64,000 bases of DNA from Mesaphorura yosii. Its lineage: Eukaryota; Arthropoda; Collembola; Poduromorpha; Tullbergiidae. Below, in pieces: positions 21,729 through 32,537 of this stretch; position 1 is the stretch's first letter, and every line of letters begins with the position of its first letter. A program made the position numbers and the translations under genes. The notes under the pieces were generated by a model. It worked only from the letters and a program-made list of their open reading frames with translations, was not told the origin of the DNA and searched no databases. The stretch spans positions 1 through 64,000 of the forward strand of contig WIXG01000130.1 in the NCBI GenBank assembly GCA_009869945.1. The letters are read 5' to 3'.

Positions 21729-23925
21729 ATGTGGAGAACTAGCGTTTTACTGATCAGCGCCTTGCTTCTATTCGTTTGTGCGTGCGTGTGCCTCGCTCAG
21801 GACCCACTATTTGACGAGAATCCAATTGAATTGATGAGCAACTTGATTCCAGTGATTCACGATCCATACGAGCAGCAATTTCAACAACAACAGCAGCAGT
21901 CGTCCAACCCGCCTTTCAACGCCGGTGCTGAAAATACTAACTCTGCAACTCCGAATTACGACGAGTTTACTGACGACTACGGTATGGGGACCAGTGGGCC
22001 CGGGTCCGGCAGTAATCAGATTCCAGGCAAGAAAGCAATCAGTGGCTGGGGCCGTGGTCGTGGTCCCGCGACGAGGCGAGGAGGACGTAGATTCGGCCCT
22101 GTTAGCGTAGTCCCTTCGATGCCGCGGAGCGACAACCGAAATCGCTACATGGACGATCTTCTACTGCCTATAAGATCGACCAAGTGCGATCGACGAATTC
22201 GTGTCATCAATGGTGCTACGAGAATTCGGGACAAAGGAGCACTGGTTCGTTTTCAGTGCAGTTATGGGTTCCAGTAAGTTCTTTGATTACAATTTACACT
22301 GTGTAAGTTACACAAAGAAGATTACAATCATTTTTGCCTGATAGCATGCTTGGAGTCAGCGTCGCTGTCTGCGTTCGTGGGCAATGGTCGGATCCTCCAC
22401 CGACATGTGTTCGTAAGTGTGTTACAAGCTCAGTAATCATTGAAATTGCATATTTAGCAAGAATCAGATGCAAATTGTCGGCTGATGCAAAATACGGCGT
22501 GAATGTGCCCATTTTACAGGAGACGGCTGTAGAAAATTACCCATTCCGCTCCAAGGCAGTTTACGACAACTGTACGGAGGCGGCGTGGCTTTGTTTAGCT
22601 GTAATTACGGTTATGAACTGGAAGGGCAACGGATTCTCACATGTGACGGGCAGAAGTGGAATGGATCTGCGCCAGTTTGCAGAGGTAAACAAACAACATA
22701 ATGGCTAATGACAAAAGTTCTCCAAAGACATGTGATTCCTCACAATTGCAACATAACCATTGCAGAAATTCCTCCAATCACAATCGCCCCACCATCGACG
22801 ACTTTTCCTACTCTGCCAGAATTATTCACAACAGAAGCCAGCAATAACGTGGGCGCTGACAAGAGTCCAAATGCAGGCATCACCTCGACCACGCTCCCAT
22901 CACCATATCCGACAATTGACTCTGATCCTGCCATGGACATTGCGCCGTCACACGGACGGGGGTGGCCTGACGCCGATGATCCGGACTTTGTGCTGATTCC
23001 TTCGTCTGCGCCGAGTGAGGGCAGTGAAGACAGCGGGAGGACAGAGTCAAACCAATCAGCAGTGCAAACGCGAACAGATTCTGGCGACATTGACGGTAAA
23101 AACAATACAACGTATACTACAACTGACATGCCAGATCGACCTGACATGCCACCCTCAATTGATATGGATCCTATGGACCCAATCCTGTCTGTGGAGGCAA
23201 CCACTTTGGCTCCTGCGGTGAATGTGGCCCCAGGGCCCGGCCCTGGCCCCTCTCAGCGAGAACCCATGACCTCAACCAGCACCGCTTCCACAACATCAAA
23301 AGCGGTGACTTCATCTTCAATTTCAACATCAACTCTCCCCACAACTACTAAAAAAATGTCTCCGTTGGCCCCTGCCACGGCTCCTGTGCCGGCGCCCCTC
23401 CCTGTCCCGGTAACGCGACGGACTACATTAAGGCCAATCAGAACGTCAAGGCCTTCTGTGTTCAAATTCCCCAAGTGGAGTTGGTTGAAGAACTCAACGT
23501 CCGCCACACCCATGACCGTGAACTTTTCAACGACTCGATTCCCGCTCGCTCTGCCAGCTCCTGCTGACCAGAATCCACTTCCCTACAACCCGGTTCCTCA
23601 CTACATGTCTCCGCTGACAGTTAGCCCGCCTCGGTTCGAATTGGTCCCCGCGATTCACCCCGAGAAACTTGGCGAGGGTGACGGCGACTCAGCGTCAGTG
23701 GCGACCGAAACCGCTGATTCCGGGCGCATTCTCGTGACGGTGGGGATTGTCCTCATCGTGCTCGGAGCACTCACAGTCACCGGAGGACTCGTCACTTACT
23801 GCTGGCGCAGAAACGTCGGCATCGCCCGTGCACGATCCCACGACATTGACGGACGGACGCTAAACATGTCTCAAGGAAGCAACGAAGACGTCGTTTGGTC
23901 AGAAAATCGAGACAGCAGACTCTGA
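21729..23925 (+). CDS. Type I membrane protein with two sushi domains and mucin-like stalk
   Basis: Four exons: 21729-22273, 22345-22412, 22520-22684, 22766-23925; 645 residues. A clear signal peptide (SVLLISALLLFVCACVCLAQ, about 4-24) is followed by a Gln-, Gly- and Arg-rich region. Two complement-control (sushi/CCP) modules come next, about 153-204 and 208-259, each with the Cys-x(n)-Cys pattern and a WSDPPPTC or WNGSAPVC ending. Residues 260-580 are Thr/Ser/Pro-rich, likely heavily O-glycosylated. One transmembrane helix (about 581-604, TVGIVLIVLGALTVTGGLVTY) precedes a 40-residue basic tail. The second sushi domain is only seen after splicing, because the unspliced frame differs. Probably a cell-surface adhesion or recognition protein; ligand unknown. 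AATAAA at 24008-24013. Confidence 0.85.
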
Positions 23926-24007
23926 GAAGAAAGACACGTGTCATGAAATACAAATACTTTTATTTCTAATTTCTTAGAATAGGAGTCAGAGACATTTGAA
24001 ACAATTC

Positions 24008-24013
24008 AATAAA
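24008..24013 (+). terminator. Polyadenylation signal of the sushi-protein gene
   Basis: AATAAA about 80 nt past the stop codon, between the two convergent genes. Confidence 0.5.
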
Positions 24014-24165
24014 CTTGTGTTTTAGAAACGAAGAAGACTTATTTCAAGAACGTACATGAAATTACCTAAACACTACATACAACAAAAGCAGACGGACAAG
24101 CAATGGATAAGGAATTGGAAATTATAAAACCCGCAAAAGACCAAAGGGCCAATGGCCACCGGCCT

Positions 24166-25782
24166 TCAATGACGACGGCCTCGACCTCTTCCGCCACGTC
24201 CTCGACCGCGTCCACGCCCACCACGTCCACCGCCACCGCCTTTTCGCTTCATCTTTGCGCGTTCTTCAGCAATCTTGTTATTGTACTTCACCTCTTCCTC
24301 TCCTTCAAAGCCTTCGATGGGGCTGAACACATTCTCCCCCAAAGTCAATTTTCCAGACAACAATTCGATAGCTTCTTTGGCTGCACCTTCACGTTCCAAA
24401 CGTAAGACCGCAGATGAGTCTCCTCGTTGGAAGTCCACAAATGCAATCTGAAGCGAAAATGCGTAATTATTTAACTGCTTATGCTTTGTATTTGAAAACT
24501 AATGATTGATTAAGCTGCTAGTTGCTTTACCATGAATTTTTCTTCCGGTACCGCCGCATACCACTTTTCTTTCAGAATTTCCCGAGTGAATCCCTCTGGA
24601 ATTGTGGTCACTTTAACTAGCACGTCCTTCAGTGACTCCACAGCTTCCTTTTCATCTTCTGGTTCTTCTTTCTTGGCATCTTCGGCTTCAGTCACTCCCT
24701 CCTCCTTTTTCTTGCGCAATGTCTGCCTTTCCTCAAACTCCAACTTCTTCTTTTCCTTGTACTTCTGCTGCGTCATTTTGATGTACTTCAATAAAAATTG
24801 GAATTAAAAATTAAACTAGCTGTTGTAAAATGGATCGACTCAATCAAAGTCGAAGAACTTACTGGAATTTGGTTTCCTGGATATGAAAATTCGCTATCAT
24901 TCAGCAGTTTCGCCGCGTTCTCAACCGAGTTGAAGACCACAAAGATTGATCCCTTGAACTTCTTGTGCCACACAATTTTATCTTCGGTGGGTATGATGTT
25001 CACGATAGGCTTCGTTTCCGGCTCGATTTTAGCACGCTTTGCTTCGGGGGCGTCACCTTCCGTTGGCTTTGCATCAGGAGCCTCAGCAGTGTCAGATTTT
25101 GCTTCTGGTGCAGAGCCGTTAGCCCCGGGCTCTTCCTTTGGCTTTACTTCGCTTCCTCCGTTCTCGATTGGTGTTGAAACGAGCACCTTCTCCTTGTAGT
25201 TTCGCATGACCACAGCTTCAAAACCTTCATATTTGCTAAAATGTTCGATCAGTTTGTCAAGCTTCGTTTCGGTCTTGTGGAACCCTTTGATATACACACT
25301 GCGCTCTTCAGAATTGCCTTCGGGTAATGGAATTTCTGGGTTGCGCCGAATCATATTTGTGGACTCATTCACTTCAATAAGCACCGAGCCTTTAAGAGCT
25401 TCGCTGATTTTCTTCAGTCGCTCCTCGTCGGATGGTGACCTACGTCAAATTAAGCACAAAGATAGATCAAAACCTCTTCAAAGCTGCAAACTGATAGATG
25501 AAAACATCGGCAATTTACTTACTCTTCAGTGTAGGATCGGACCTTGTTAAACTTCAGAAGTGTAGGCAGCGGAAACCAGCCGTCGTTCTGTGCGCACTGA
25601 AGTTTAATGAACCTGTCGAAGGGCAGGTTAGCATCTCCAAAGTAAAACTGGGAAGAAACAAAATCAGTGTCATTAATCATGTCTTAAATATCCTCTTTGC
25701 CATATCAAGCCATGAGTATGAATCCAGAACTTACCTCAATCTGTTTTCGCAGTTTCTGCTCATTTTCTGTTGTTTCTGCCAT
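24166..25782 (-). CDS. SSB: Lupus La protein homologue
   Basis: Five exons (minus): 25735-25782, 25523-25647, 24863-25439, 24531-24785, 24166-24447; 428 residues. The La motif at 10-95 contains LRKQIEFYFGDANLPFDRF, holding the Gln, aromatic and Asp residues that grip the 3'-UUU-OH of Pol III transcripts. RRM1 starts with SVYIKGF (105-111) and resumes with FKGSIFVVF (219-227). A second RRM with a basic helical linker follows. The C-terminus is an RGG-type Gly/Arg tail (GGGGGRGGRGRGRG). La protects nascent tRNA precursors and other RNAs in the nucleus. Unusual: an Ala/Glu/Pro/Lys-rich insert of about 60 residues (148-208) sits inside RRM1, where human La has a short loop. Confidence 0.94.
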
Positions 25783-26235
25783 AATTGCTGATAAGCACTG
25801 AACACCAGCAAAAATTTCTAATTACGACCTTTGGAAATTAGTTGAATCCGTATGAGTGGGACAAGACCTGTAACACGATGTGATATGATGAAAGATTCAC
25901 AAAAAAGTCGTCGGCTTTTATTGTCGAGGAACGTAAAAGCAACGCACCACGTTGTTTTTAAAAACCACACTCTCTATTTGGCTTGCTAGAGTCTCAACTC
26001 TCAACCTTGCCACGCAAAGTTTAGTTGCGTCACTTGCCCAGTGCTGAACCTTGGGTGAATTCTGTAAATGTTTATTAAAAAGTAGCGTACCACGTTTACA
26101 TGAGTGATGCATTGAAAATATAATTAAAATGTGCTGCTACGTACAGGGCCCGAACATTCAGCAACTTCACACGGCTTTGGCGATTGGCGGCGGCGCTGAG
26201 TGCTGGTGCTGATCGACTACGCCGTTCCATGTCCC

Positions 26236-27259
26236 CTACCGACATTTAACCAGCTGTTTCTTGTGGAAAATGTCAACGGTGGTCGCCCTGCAGGGCCGCA
26301 AATCAAAATCAGTCCACCCAACGCAGTACTTGTCCACTGGCTTGAAGTAGTCCAGCCCCCGGCCTATTTTTACGACCCACCCATTGTCGAATCTGTGGAG
26401 ACAGAACGGGAAAGGTCAACAGTTAACGGAACCTGAATTGGGGTTATTGGAGACATTTTCAGCCGAGCAGACGTTTCTTGGAACTACCTGACTTCGCGAT
26501 CGTGCAGCGACTCCGAGTATGCCACGATGAGCTGAATTCCTTTCCCCTGAAATCTGCTTAGTGAATTACCGATGGTGGACAGTCTTTGTTGCTGATGGTC
26601 AGCTTGTTTGGGGTCCACGCCTGTAGCCAGATGAATTCTTCTCAGGGATGGACACAGCCTGACGCACAGTTCGATGAAGCGGAGCAAATTATCGCACTGA
26701 TTTTACGAAAAGGAGAACCCGAGATTATTAATTTTTTTATGAACGCTGGAACACGAAAGTTTGGAGCCTCGTTAAAATACCTGATGTGGTGAGCGAATGT
26801 ACGGGTCATCAACGTGAATCTCAGTCACACTCGAGTCTAGGAATCTGGAAAACACGGAATGATACGAGTGGCCGATAGAATCCTCTCTGATCTGAATTTG
26901 CTCCCGATAATTTCCTGCAGACTTCAAAGTCTCCATGTGTTTCTTCAGTTTTTCTGCTCGGCCCATGTACTCTGCGTAAAAATTGGCCATTTATTAGGAT
27001 CCTTATCTCATATTGATAGGATTATGAAGGATTAGCAGCTACCATCAACTTTAATTCTGAACGCCTTCTTCTTAATTTCATCCATGACCTCATCCCGGAG
27101 TACCTGCATCAGAATCTGGATTCCTTCTTGGTAGCAGACGAGCGACTCGGTGTAGCGCCCTTCAGCGTCCAGCGTCACCGCTCGCGTAAGAATCGAAGTT
27201 GCAATCGTCACTGATGACCCACTGCCAGCAGCCGTGCCAGTACCACTGTTTGATGCCAT
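26236..27259 (-). CDS. MITD1: MIT domain-containing protein 1
   Basis: Four exons (minus): 27043-27259, 26781-26971, 26488-26696, 26236-26392; 257 residues. The N-terminal MIT helices ([19 protein letters not shown], ending [18 protein letters not shown]) bind ESCRT-III tails. The C-terminal half ([74 protein letters not shown]) is the phospholipase D-like MITD1 membrane-binding domain, which lacks catalytic motifs. MITD1 is recruited to the midbody and helps coordinate abscission in cytokinesis. Length is close to the vertebrate protein (about 249). It is divergent from EMC10, with starts 282 bp apart. Confidence 0.92.
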
Positions 27260-27541
27260 ATCCGTTTATGTGTTACGTGGAATTTGGAGTTTAATCAGTG
27301 ATTTCAAAGCTTCAACTTTATTCTATTCACTGCGGACTTCAATCCAGATTCTGACAGCGTCGCTCTTTGTTGCGATTCGTGCTGAGGATGCCTCTTTGAG
27401 CTAAATACTGAACCAAGACCACGGATGAAAAATTATCATTCTCTCACACTTCACTCTTACAGAAAGCAGAAAAAATTACTAATGTTGAATTTGCTCATTA
27501 ATTAACTTTAGTGTGTGATTCTACCGCAAACTTGACCCAAA
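27260..27541. promoter_or_regulatory. Divergent promoter of MITD1 and EMC10
   Basis: Only 282 bp separate the two start codons, so a single bidirectional promoter must serve both. No defined motif is recognised. Confidence 0.4.
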
Positions 27542-29139
27542 ATGGATTGGAAAACGTCCTTCGCACTGATTACAATCTTGGTTATCACTTTAGCGGATGC
27601 AGCGGTGAGTACTAAAATTAATTTAGGCCAACTTTCAGAACACGTCAGCTTGCACCGGCCATGGCCAGGCGAAACCTGGCTAAAAGGCAGCCGCAGCGGC
27701 AAGACAAATCGAATGTACCGATTTTTATGATCTTTTGATGTTGACCGTCACGTTCATTGTTCCGTGCTTAACTGGAATGTGTGAAAACATTGCCCGGAAA
27801 TGATGGCCTGATTGATCAACTACCAAATTTCTCTTATTTCAGAGTGACAAGCTGGAAAGTGACTTCTATGATTTGGCGGACACAGAGATAAGGCTGAGCC
27901 ACTCGTTCGGAAGCAGTCAAACTGATGGAGGCATGGTGGCAACGCCCAGGGGCACGCTAGTCATCAAGAATTTTAAGGGTCCCAAGTTCACAATCGACCA
28001 AAATCCGCTGTCACAGGCTGATCTTGACAGTTTAGAGGTACGGACAAAGTCCAGCGGTCTAATTCTCCATCTGGAATTACTTGATTGCTCAATTGGTGCT
28101 GATCTCCCATAGAAATATGCCAAGGAGGATGGATATTATTTTCTGAATGCTTCCGTGATGACAGCGTCAGGAGAGAATACGTTTCACACATTCGCTCCGG
28201 CAGTAAGTCAATTGCCCGACTTGCGACTTATGAAATAATTGTATCTTCATATTTCTTTCTATTATTTCAGAGCACACTGTTGGAGTCCGGACTCTCTGAC
28301 TTAATCTACATCCATCTGACTCCGACTGGGCAGATATTTTCAATCAGCTACAGCATGAGTCGGAGTGAGTTCCAGCCACGCGGATCATTTCCAGTCAAAT
28401 TCAACACTTCATTGACAGTTCATAATGGAGAACATGGGCCTGTGTAAGCACAGTTTATTAACTGAGCATTTAATTGGAACAGAACAACACTAACAAGAGA
28501 TTGAAGAGATTAATCCCGCTTGCTTTATTTTCAGGCCTGACACAGCACAATACCTGGAAAAGTTGGAGAAGGAAAGACTGGCGAAGGAGCGTGGTGACGA
28601 TGGGCGTGATAATCGTTCATTCTTAGCAAAATATGTAAGCAGGTTTTTCAGTTTTCTATACAACGTAGTTCGTTTCTTTTTAATCGGTTTTACAATCGTG
28701 ACAATTCGTTACATCCTTTTTGGTACTATTTTTTAACAACTTCTGCATATTAAATGTTTAATACTTTTACATACTTACAATTGTATTTTTGTAGGCGTAT
28801 TTTTGTACTAGTAGTTAGCTTTATCTATTTAAGCCTATCCTAGTCGTAAAATGCAGTTCCGTGGGTGCACAAATTCAGGCGGACAGAGGATTTTGCTAAA
28901 AGGTTTCTTTTTGATTTGTCACACTGCACCGCACGTTTTGTAAGCACAATTTTGCTGTAATATGAATGTTTTTACCACAATTACACAAAAACCTTATTGC
29001 ACTTGCCATCTCAAGCCCTGAGCCCCTGAGTTAACTAATGACGCTAATATAATGTTATTTTCTATTTTAGTGGATGTACATCGTTCCCGTTGCTCTCCTC
29101 GTGCTCCTGTCAAGCGCTTCACAACCGGAAGGCGGATAA
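27542..29139 (+). CDS. EMC10: ER membrane protein complex subunit 10
   Basis: Six exons: 27542-27604, 27843-28037, 28113-28202, 28271-28443, 28535-28634, 29071-29139; 229 residues. A signal peptide (MDWKTSFALITILVITLADA) is the whole first exon. The lumenal part contains RLSHSFGSS, YYFLNASVM, FAPASTLLESGLSDLI and EFQPRGSFPVKFNTSLTV. The end AQYLEKLEKERLAKE, FLAKYWMYIVPVALLVLLSS is diagnostic of EMC10, with one transmembrane helix and a short tail. The EMC inserts tail-anchored and multipass proteins into the ER. The last intron (28635-29070) is the longest of the gene. The donor of exon 4 could slide by two bases (GTGTAAG); the chosen site keeps the family frame. Confidence 0.93.
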
Positions 29140-30128
29140 TCACAACCTTTCCAGCCAGAAATGGACCTCAAGGTTGTTAGCGAGCCTCCGAGTGCCATTC
29201 GTGATTCGTCGATGTAGGAGTCTAGTCCTGGTGCAGACTCCCTCGCCCTCCACCATCTTTTGCGAATTGCAGTGTTAATTTTGTGATGTAGTCATTTGTC
29301 ATGATTGTAAATCAATACATTACTAAAGTTACTATTTATGCAATGATATCGTGTTATTTTGGCAAACCTCAGTTCATTAGTTTCGTATGAATGGGAAAGG
29401 CGAATTGAATTGGCTGTTAACCGGTAATTGCTGGATGTTTGTTGCTTTAACCATTATTGTTTAATGTTGGTGGACTAGCTTGCACTCGCAAGTCCTCGAT
29501 CATTGATCTCAATCTCTGTATTGTTATTCCCGAACAAATTACTGATTAAATTGAGTAGTTCATTTCAATCAGTTCGTAGCTTAATCGGTGCCATTTCTTC
29601 CATTTAAAGTTCAAACACTTTGCAATGTGTTCTGTAAGTAAGAAGCGCTTATCTAATTTTAGTGCCTTGTCTTCCGGTCTAATAAATTCCACCTTCAGGA
29701 CGCGTTGCATGATCACTGATCAGGCTCAGGCATTGCAGAGGTTTCGAATCTGTTTCTGTCTCTTCTTACTTCTTTTTTCTTTAACAAGAGAAAGTGACGT
29801 CTCTGTCTCAAACAGCAGCGGTATGTTTATGTTGAAGTTTATTGCATTCCGTTCAGCGCAGGTCTCCGGTACCTATGTTTGATTATCTTAATCTTGTTAG
29901 CTGATACGATTTTAACTTAACCATGTTTAAGGTTTCTGATCACCGGGAGTTTAGCAATTGACTTTACGCCTGCAACTTGAGTGACCTGAGCCAAGTCAGC
30001 TAATTTCGCCACGAATCAGAATATAATCACTACTGCGCTGCGCCGTTACATCATTTACGTTTACGTTTACGTGTACGTTCTGAAGTAAGTGTCCATAATC
30101 ATTTTATCGTTCTAGGGATGAATGAACA
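29140..30128. other. Intergenic region, no gene seen
   Basis: About 1 kb between EMC10 and the CARD/Death adaptor, AT-rich, with no recognisable exon or RNA gene. Contains a short TTTACG run at about 30055-30070. Confidence 0.45.
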
Positions 30129-31029
30129 ATGTATCATGGTTTCAGCCTGAACGCCATGATGAACACAAACGACCGGATGAAACTTCAAAAACATTATTGT
30201 AACTTAATTGAGGTTTTATACTCTTCCATATCGGCGCACCTGATCTCAAATTTCATAATTGATCTCGAAACGCACGCAGAAATTGACGTGTTGTCCACTG
30301 ATAAGAAGAAAATGGAGAGACTACTTGTTATCCTGCCTTCAAGGTAAGTGTCCGAAAAGCCGAAATCAATTCTCGAATTTAATCTTACATTCAATTTCAT
30401 TCGACGTCGTATCTCGATGTCATTACTTAGGGGTGATCAGGCAATGGCCGAACTGATCAATGCACTGAGGCCGAATTACAATTGGATTGCAGATGCATTA
30501 TGCGAGGATCCTGTACCTTCTGCAACTTCAGCTCCGAATATACTGAATAACCTGAATTCCAACTGCCGTCACAATGGAGCCCTGCAAAATTGTAATGTGA
30601 TCAGCACGAGTCCACCAAATAGTGAGAAGCTTCCTAGCACGAATACCCTTAATTATGCAAACTCTGAGAAACTGAAGGACATTTCAAGTAATTGGAGAAT
30701 CCAAATAATCTGGCACGTTTAAATTATTTTACTTACGCTTGGGTTTACACATTTCATTTGCAGTATCCCAGTACCTGGTTCCAATCGGAAAAGCATTCCG
30801 CAGATCTCCGACGGTTTCCCGAAACTGGTCCCTCCTCGCACACACGATGGGAATTGATCCCTGCACAGTGGCTGATATCAAACGACAGATGAATCATGAT
30901 GGTGGGATAGTGTACGCTGTCCATACAGTATTGGAGGCGTGGATTAGTAAATTGGGACCGTCGAAAGCCACGTTTGCACGCCTGATCGATATAACGGAGA
31001 GTGAAGCGATTAATGAAGTTACGGGTTAG
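30129..31029 (+). CDS. CARD plus Death domain adaptor, CRADD/RAIDD-like
   Basis: Three exons: 30129-30343, 30431-30687, 30764-31029; 245 residues. Residues about 15-105 form a helical CARD: LETHAEIDVLSTDKKKMERL leads into LLVILPSRGDQAMAELINAL and WIADAL, closely following the vertebrate CRADD pattern of ILPSRG then a Trp. A polar Asn/Ser-rich linker (about 107-155) follows. The C-terminal Death domain (QYLVPIGKAFRRSPTVSRNW, GIDPCTVADIKRQ, VLEAWISKLGPSKATFARLI) has the conserved Trp positions. CRADD links the PIDD1 Death domain to the caspase-2 CARD in the PIDDosome. The vertebrate protein is 199 residues; this one has a longer linker. Other CARD-DD adaptors remain possible. In-frame Mets at 30156-30161 offer alternative starts. 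Confidence 0.8.
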
Positions 31030-31709
31030 TAGAACTTAGCGTGCTGTAGAGAGTTTACTGGCTCACTGAATTCCTGTTCCTTCTTGACTTGCTTGTAATG
31101 AACACACGTTTAAGAAACATTGTTGATCATGAGTCAGAATTTCTCAGAACTCTTTCTCGTTCCTCAAGTCATAAGAGTTAATAAGTTGACACGTCATTAG
31201 ACGACAAGAACATTATACATTGCTGTCTCCTGCCCTTTGTTCAAAAATGTTTGCTAGCATTCATGCAATTAAAAGGCAGTTAAAGGAATGTCAATGTGCT
31301 TTGTGGTTTTGACAGAGGCACTCCTCGAGCTTTGGAAATCGGTGCAATGAGATGCAGATCAAGTCATGGGTCATGGAACTACTGGACACGACGGACAGTG
31401 GAAGTTGTCCCCGTGCCGGCTTCGAGCATGTCGCACCGGATTACCGGATGATTCTTGATTGTCCAATTTTTTTACCAAGTCATTTTTGCATGATGTGAGA
31501 AGCAAATCATGCATGTTTCCAATCAGCATTGAATACTCGTTTCCATTTTGTCATAACAAACCGTCGCGTATCCGCCGCAGATCAGTTAAGAATTTAATTT
31601 TATACTTAAAGCTTAGTTTTTATTAATAATTTCTAAGTTATTATCAAGTCATCACATTTTTGCATTGCAAATGAATAAAATGTTTACACTTGCTTGTTAT
31701 TAAATAAAT
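31030..31709. other. Downstream flank of the CARD/Death gene
   Basis: No coding exon recognised. AATAAA at 31674-31679 could end the adaptor transcript, which would give a 3' UTR of about 650 nt. Confidence 0.35.
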
Positions 31710-31990
31710 CTAAACTTGATCCACTTCCGAGGCATAAATGGTGGTTGTGGAGTGGAAGAGTCCAGAGGAGCAGGCCCGGCCAAATTTTGGGGTTATGGGA
31801 ATCCTCTGCCCATTTCCAACTAAACTCCCAATCTGAGTAATCCGTTTGCCTTCGTTTTTGTCCTCGTCTCAGTTCGCCTCGACACGTACTTTTGCAAAAG
31901 AAAGGTACCGTTTCCATGTACAGTCGCATTGGGTCTTGTGTGCTTACTTTTGTGAGCTTGCGTCAACACGGCACAGGTTGAGTTTAACAT
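31710..31990 (-). CDS. Possible small two-exon gene, unknown
   Basis: On the minus strand, exons 31948-31990 and 31710-31867 join in phase (A|AC) across an 80-nt intron with a GTAAGC donor, giving 66 residues. The protein would start MLNSTCAVLTQAHKN and continue GKRITQIGSLVGNGQRIPIT to a TAG stop. I do not recognise it. The two exons read as ordinary codons, but the acceptor is weak (CTGAG) and another frame in the same place stays open over 80 codons. If real, it is divergently placed from MLF. Treat as a candidate only. Confidence 0.25.
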
Positions 31991-32537
31991 TGAGCAATCT
32001 AGATTTTTCGAATGCTGCTGTTATTAATGCAGGAACATGCACTCGTCAGTCGTGTACAAATGCAATGATACACAAGTACGTGTGATGCTCAATTTGCTTT
32101 GCTGTGCATGCAACTAAAGTTTAGTCAATAATCCACATACATATAGACTAGTACAACAAGAGCAGTCAGCGAGCAAAAGACGTCTCTGGAAAATTCACAA
32201 TTGATTTTTCGACGTCTTCGACGAAAATTGATTAATTTCGTCATTTCGTGCGTATTTGGTAAATTTCTACAACTCTTTGACCTAAATTAAAAGGAGGGTG
32301 GCGACAGTCATTGATTTTGACGGCTGATTGTGCAATCTGCGAAGTATTATTGGTAAGTTCAATTCCTTTTTTGGAAGTTAGCAGATGGATACGGCCATTC
32401 TTTCCTTTTCCTTCTAATTTTGGATAATCTTATGGAATTTTTCACTGTACAGAATCGCATCTCAGGAATTGAGCATCTTTGACCTCATTGAACTAATTCA
32501 GCACTTGATTTAACCCAGACAATTATTGTCTGTTAAG

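Noticed and set aside
32219-32242. Inverted repeat GACGAAA...TTTCGTC as a MITE or terminator
   Set aside because: Only a 7-bp stem with no flanking duplication; common by chance in AT-rich DNA.
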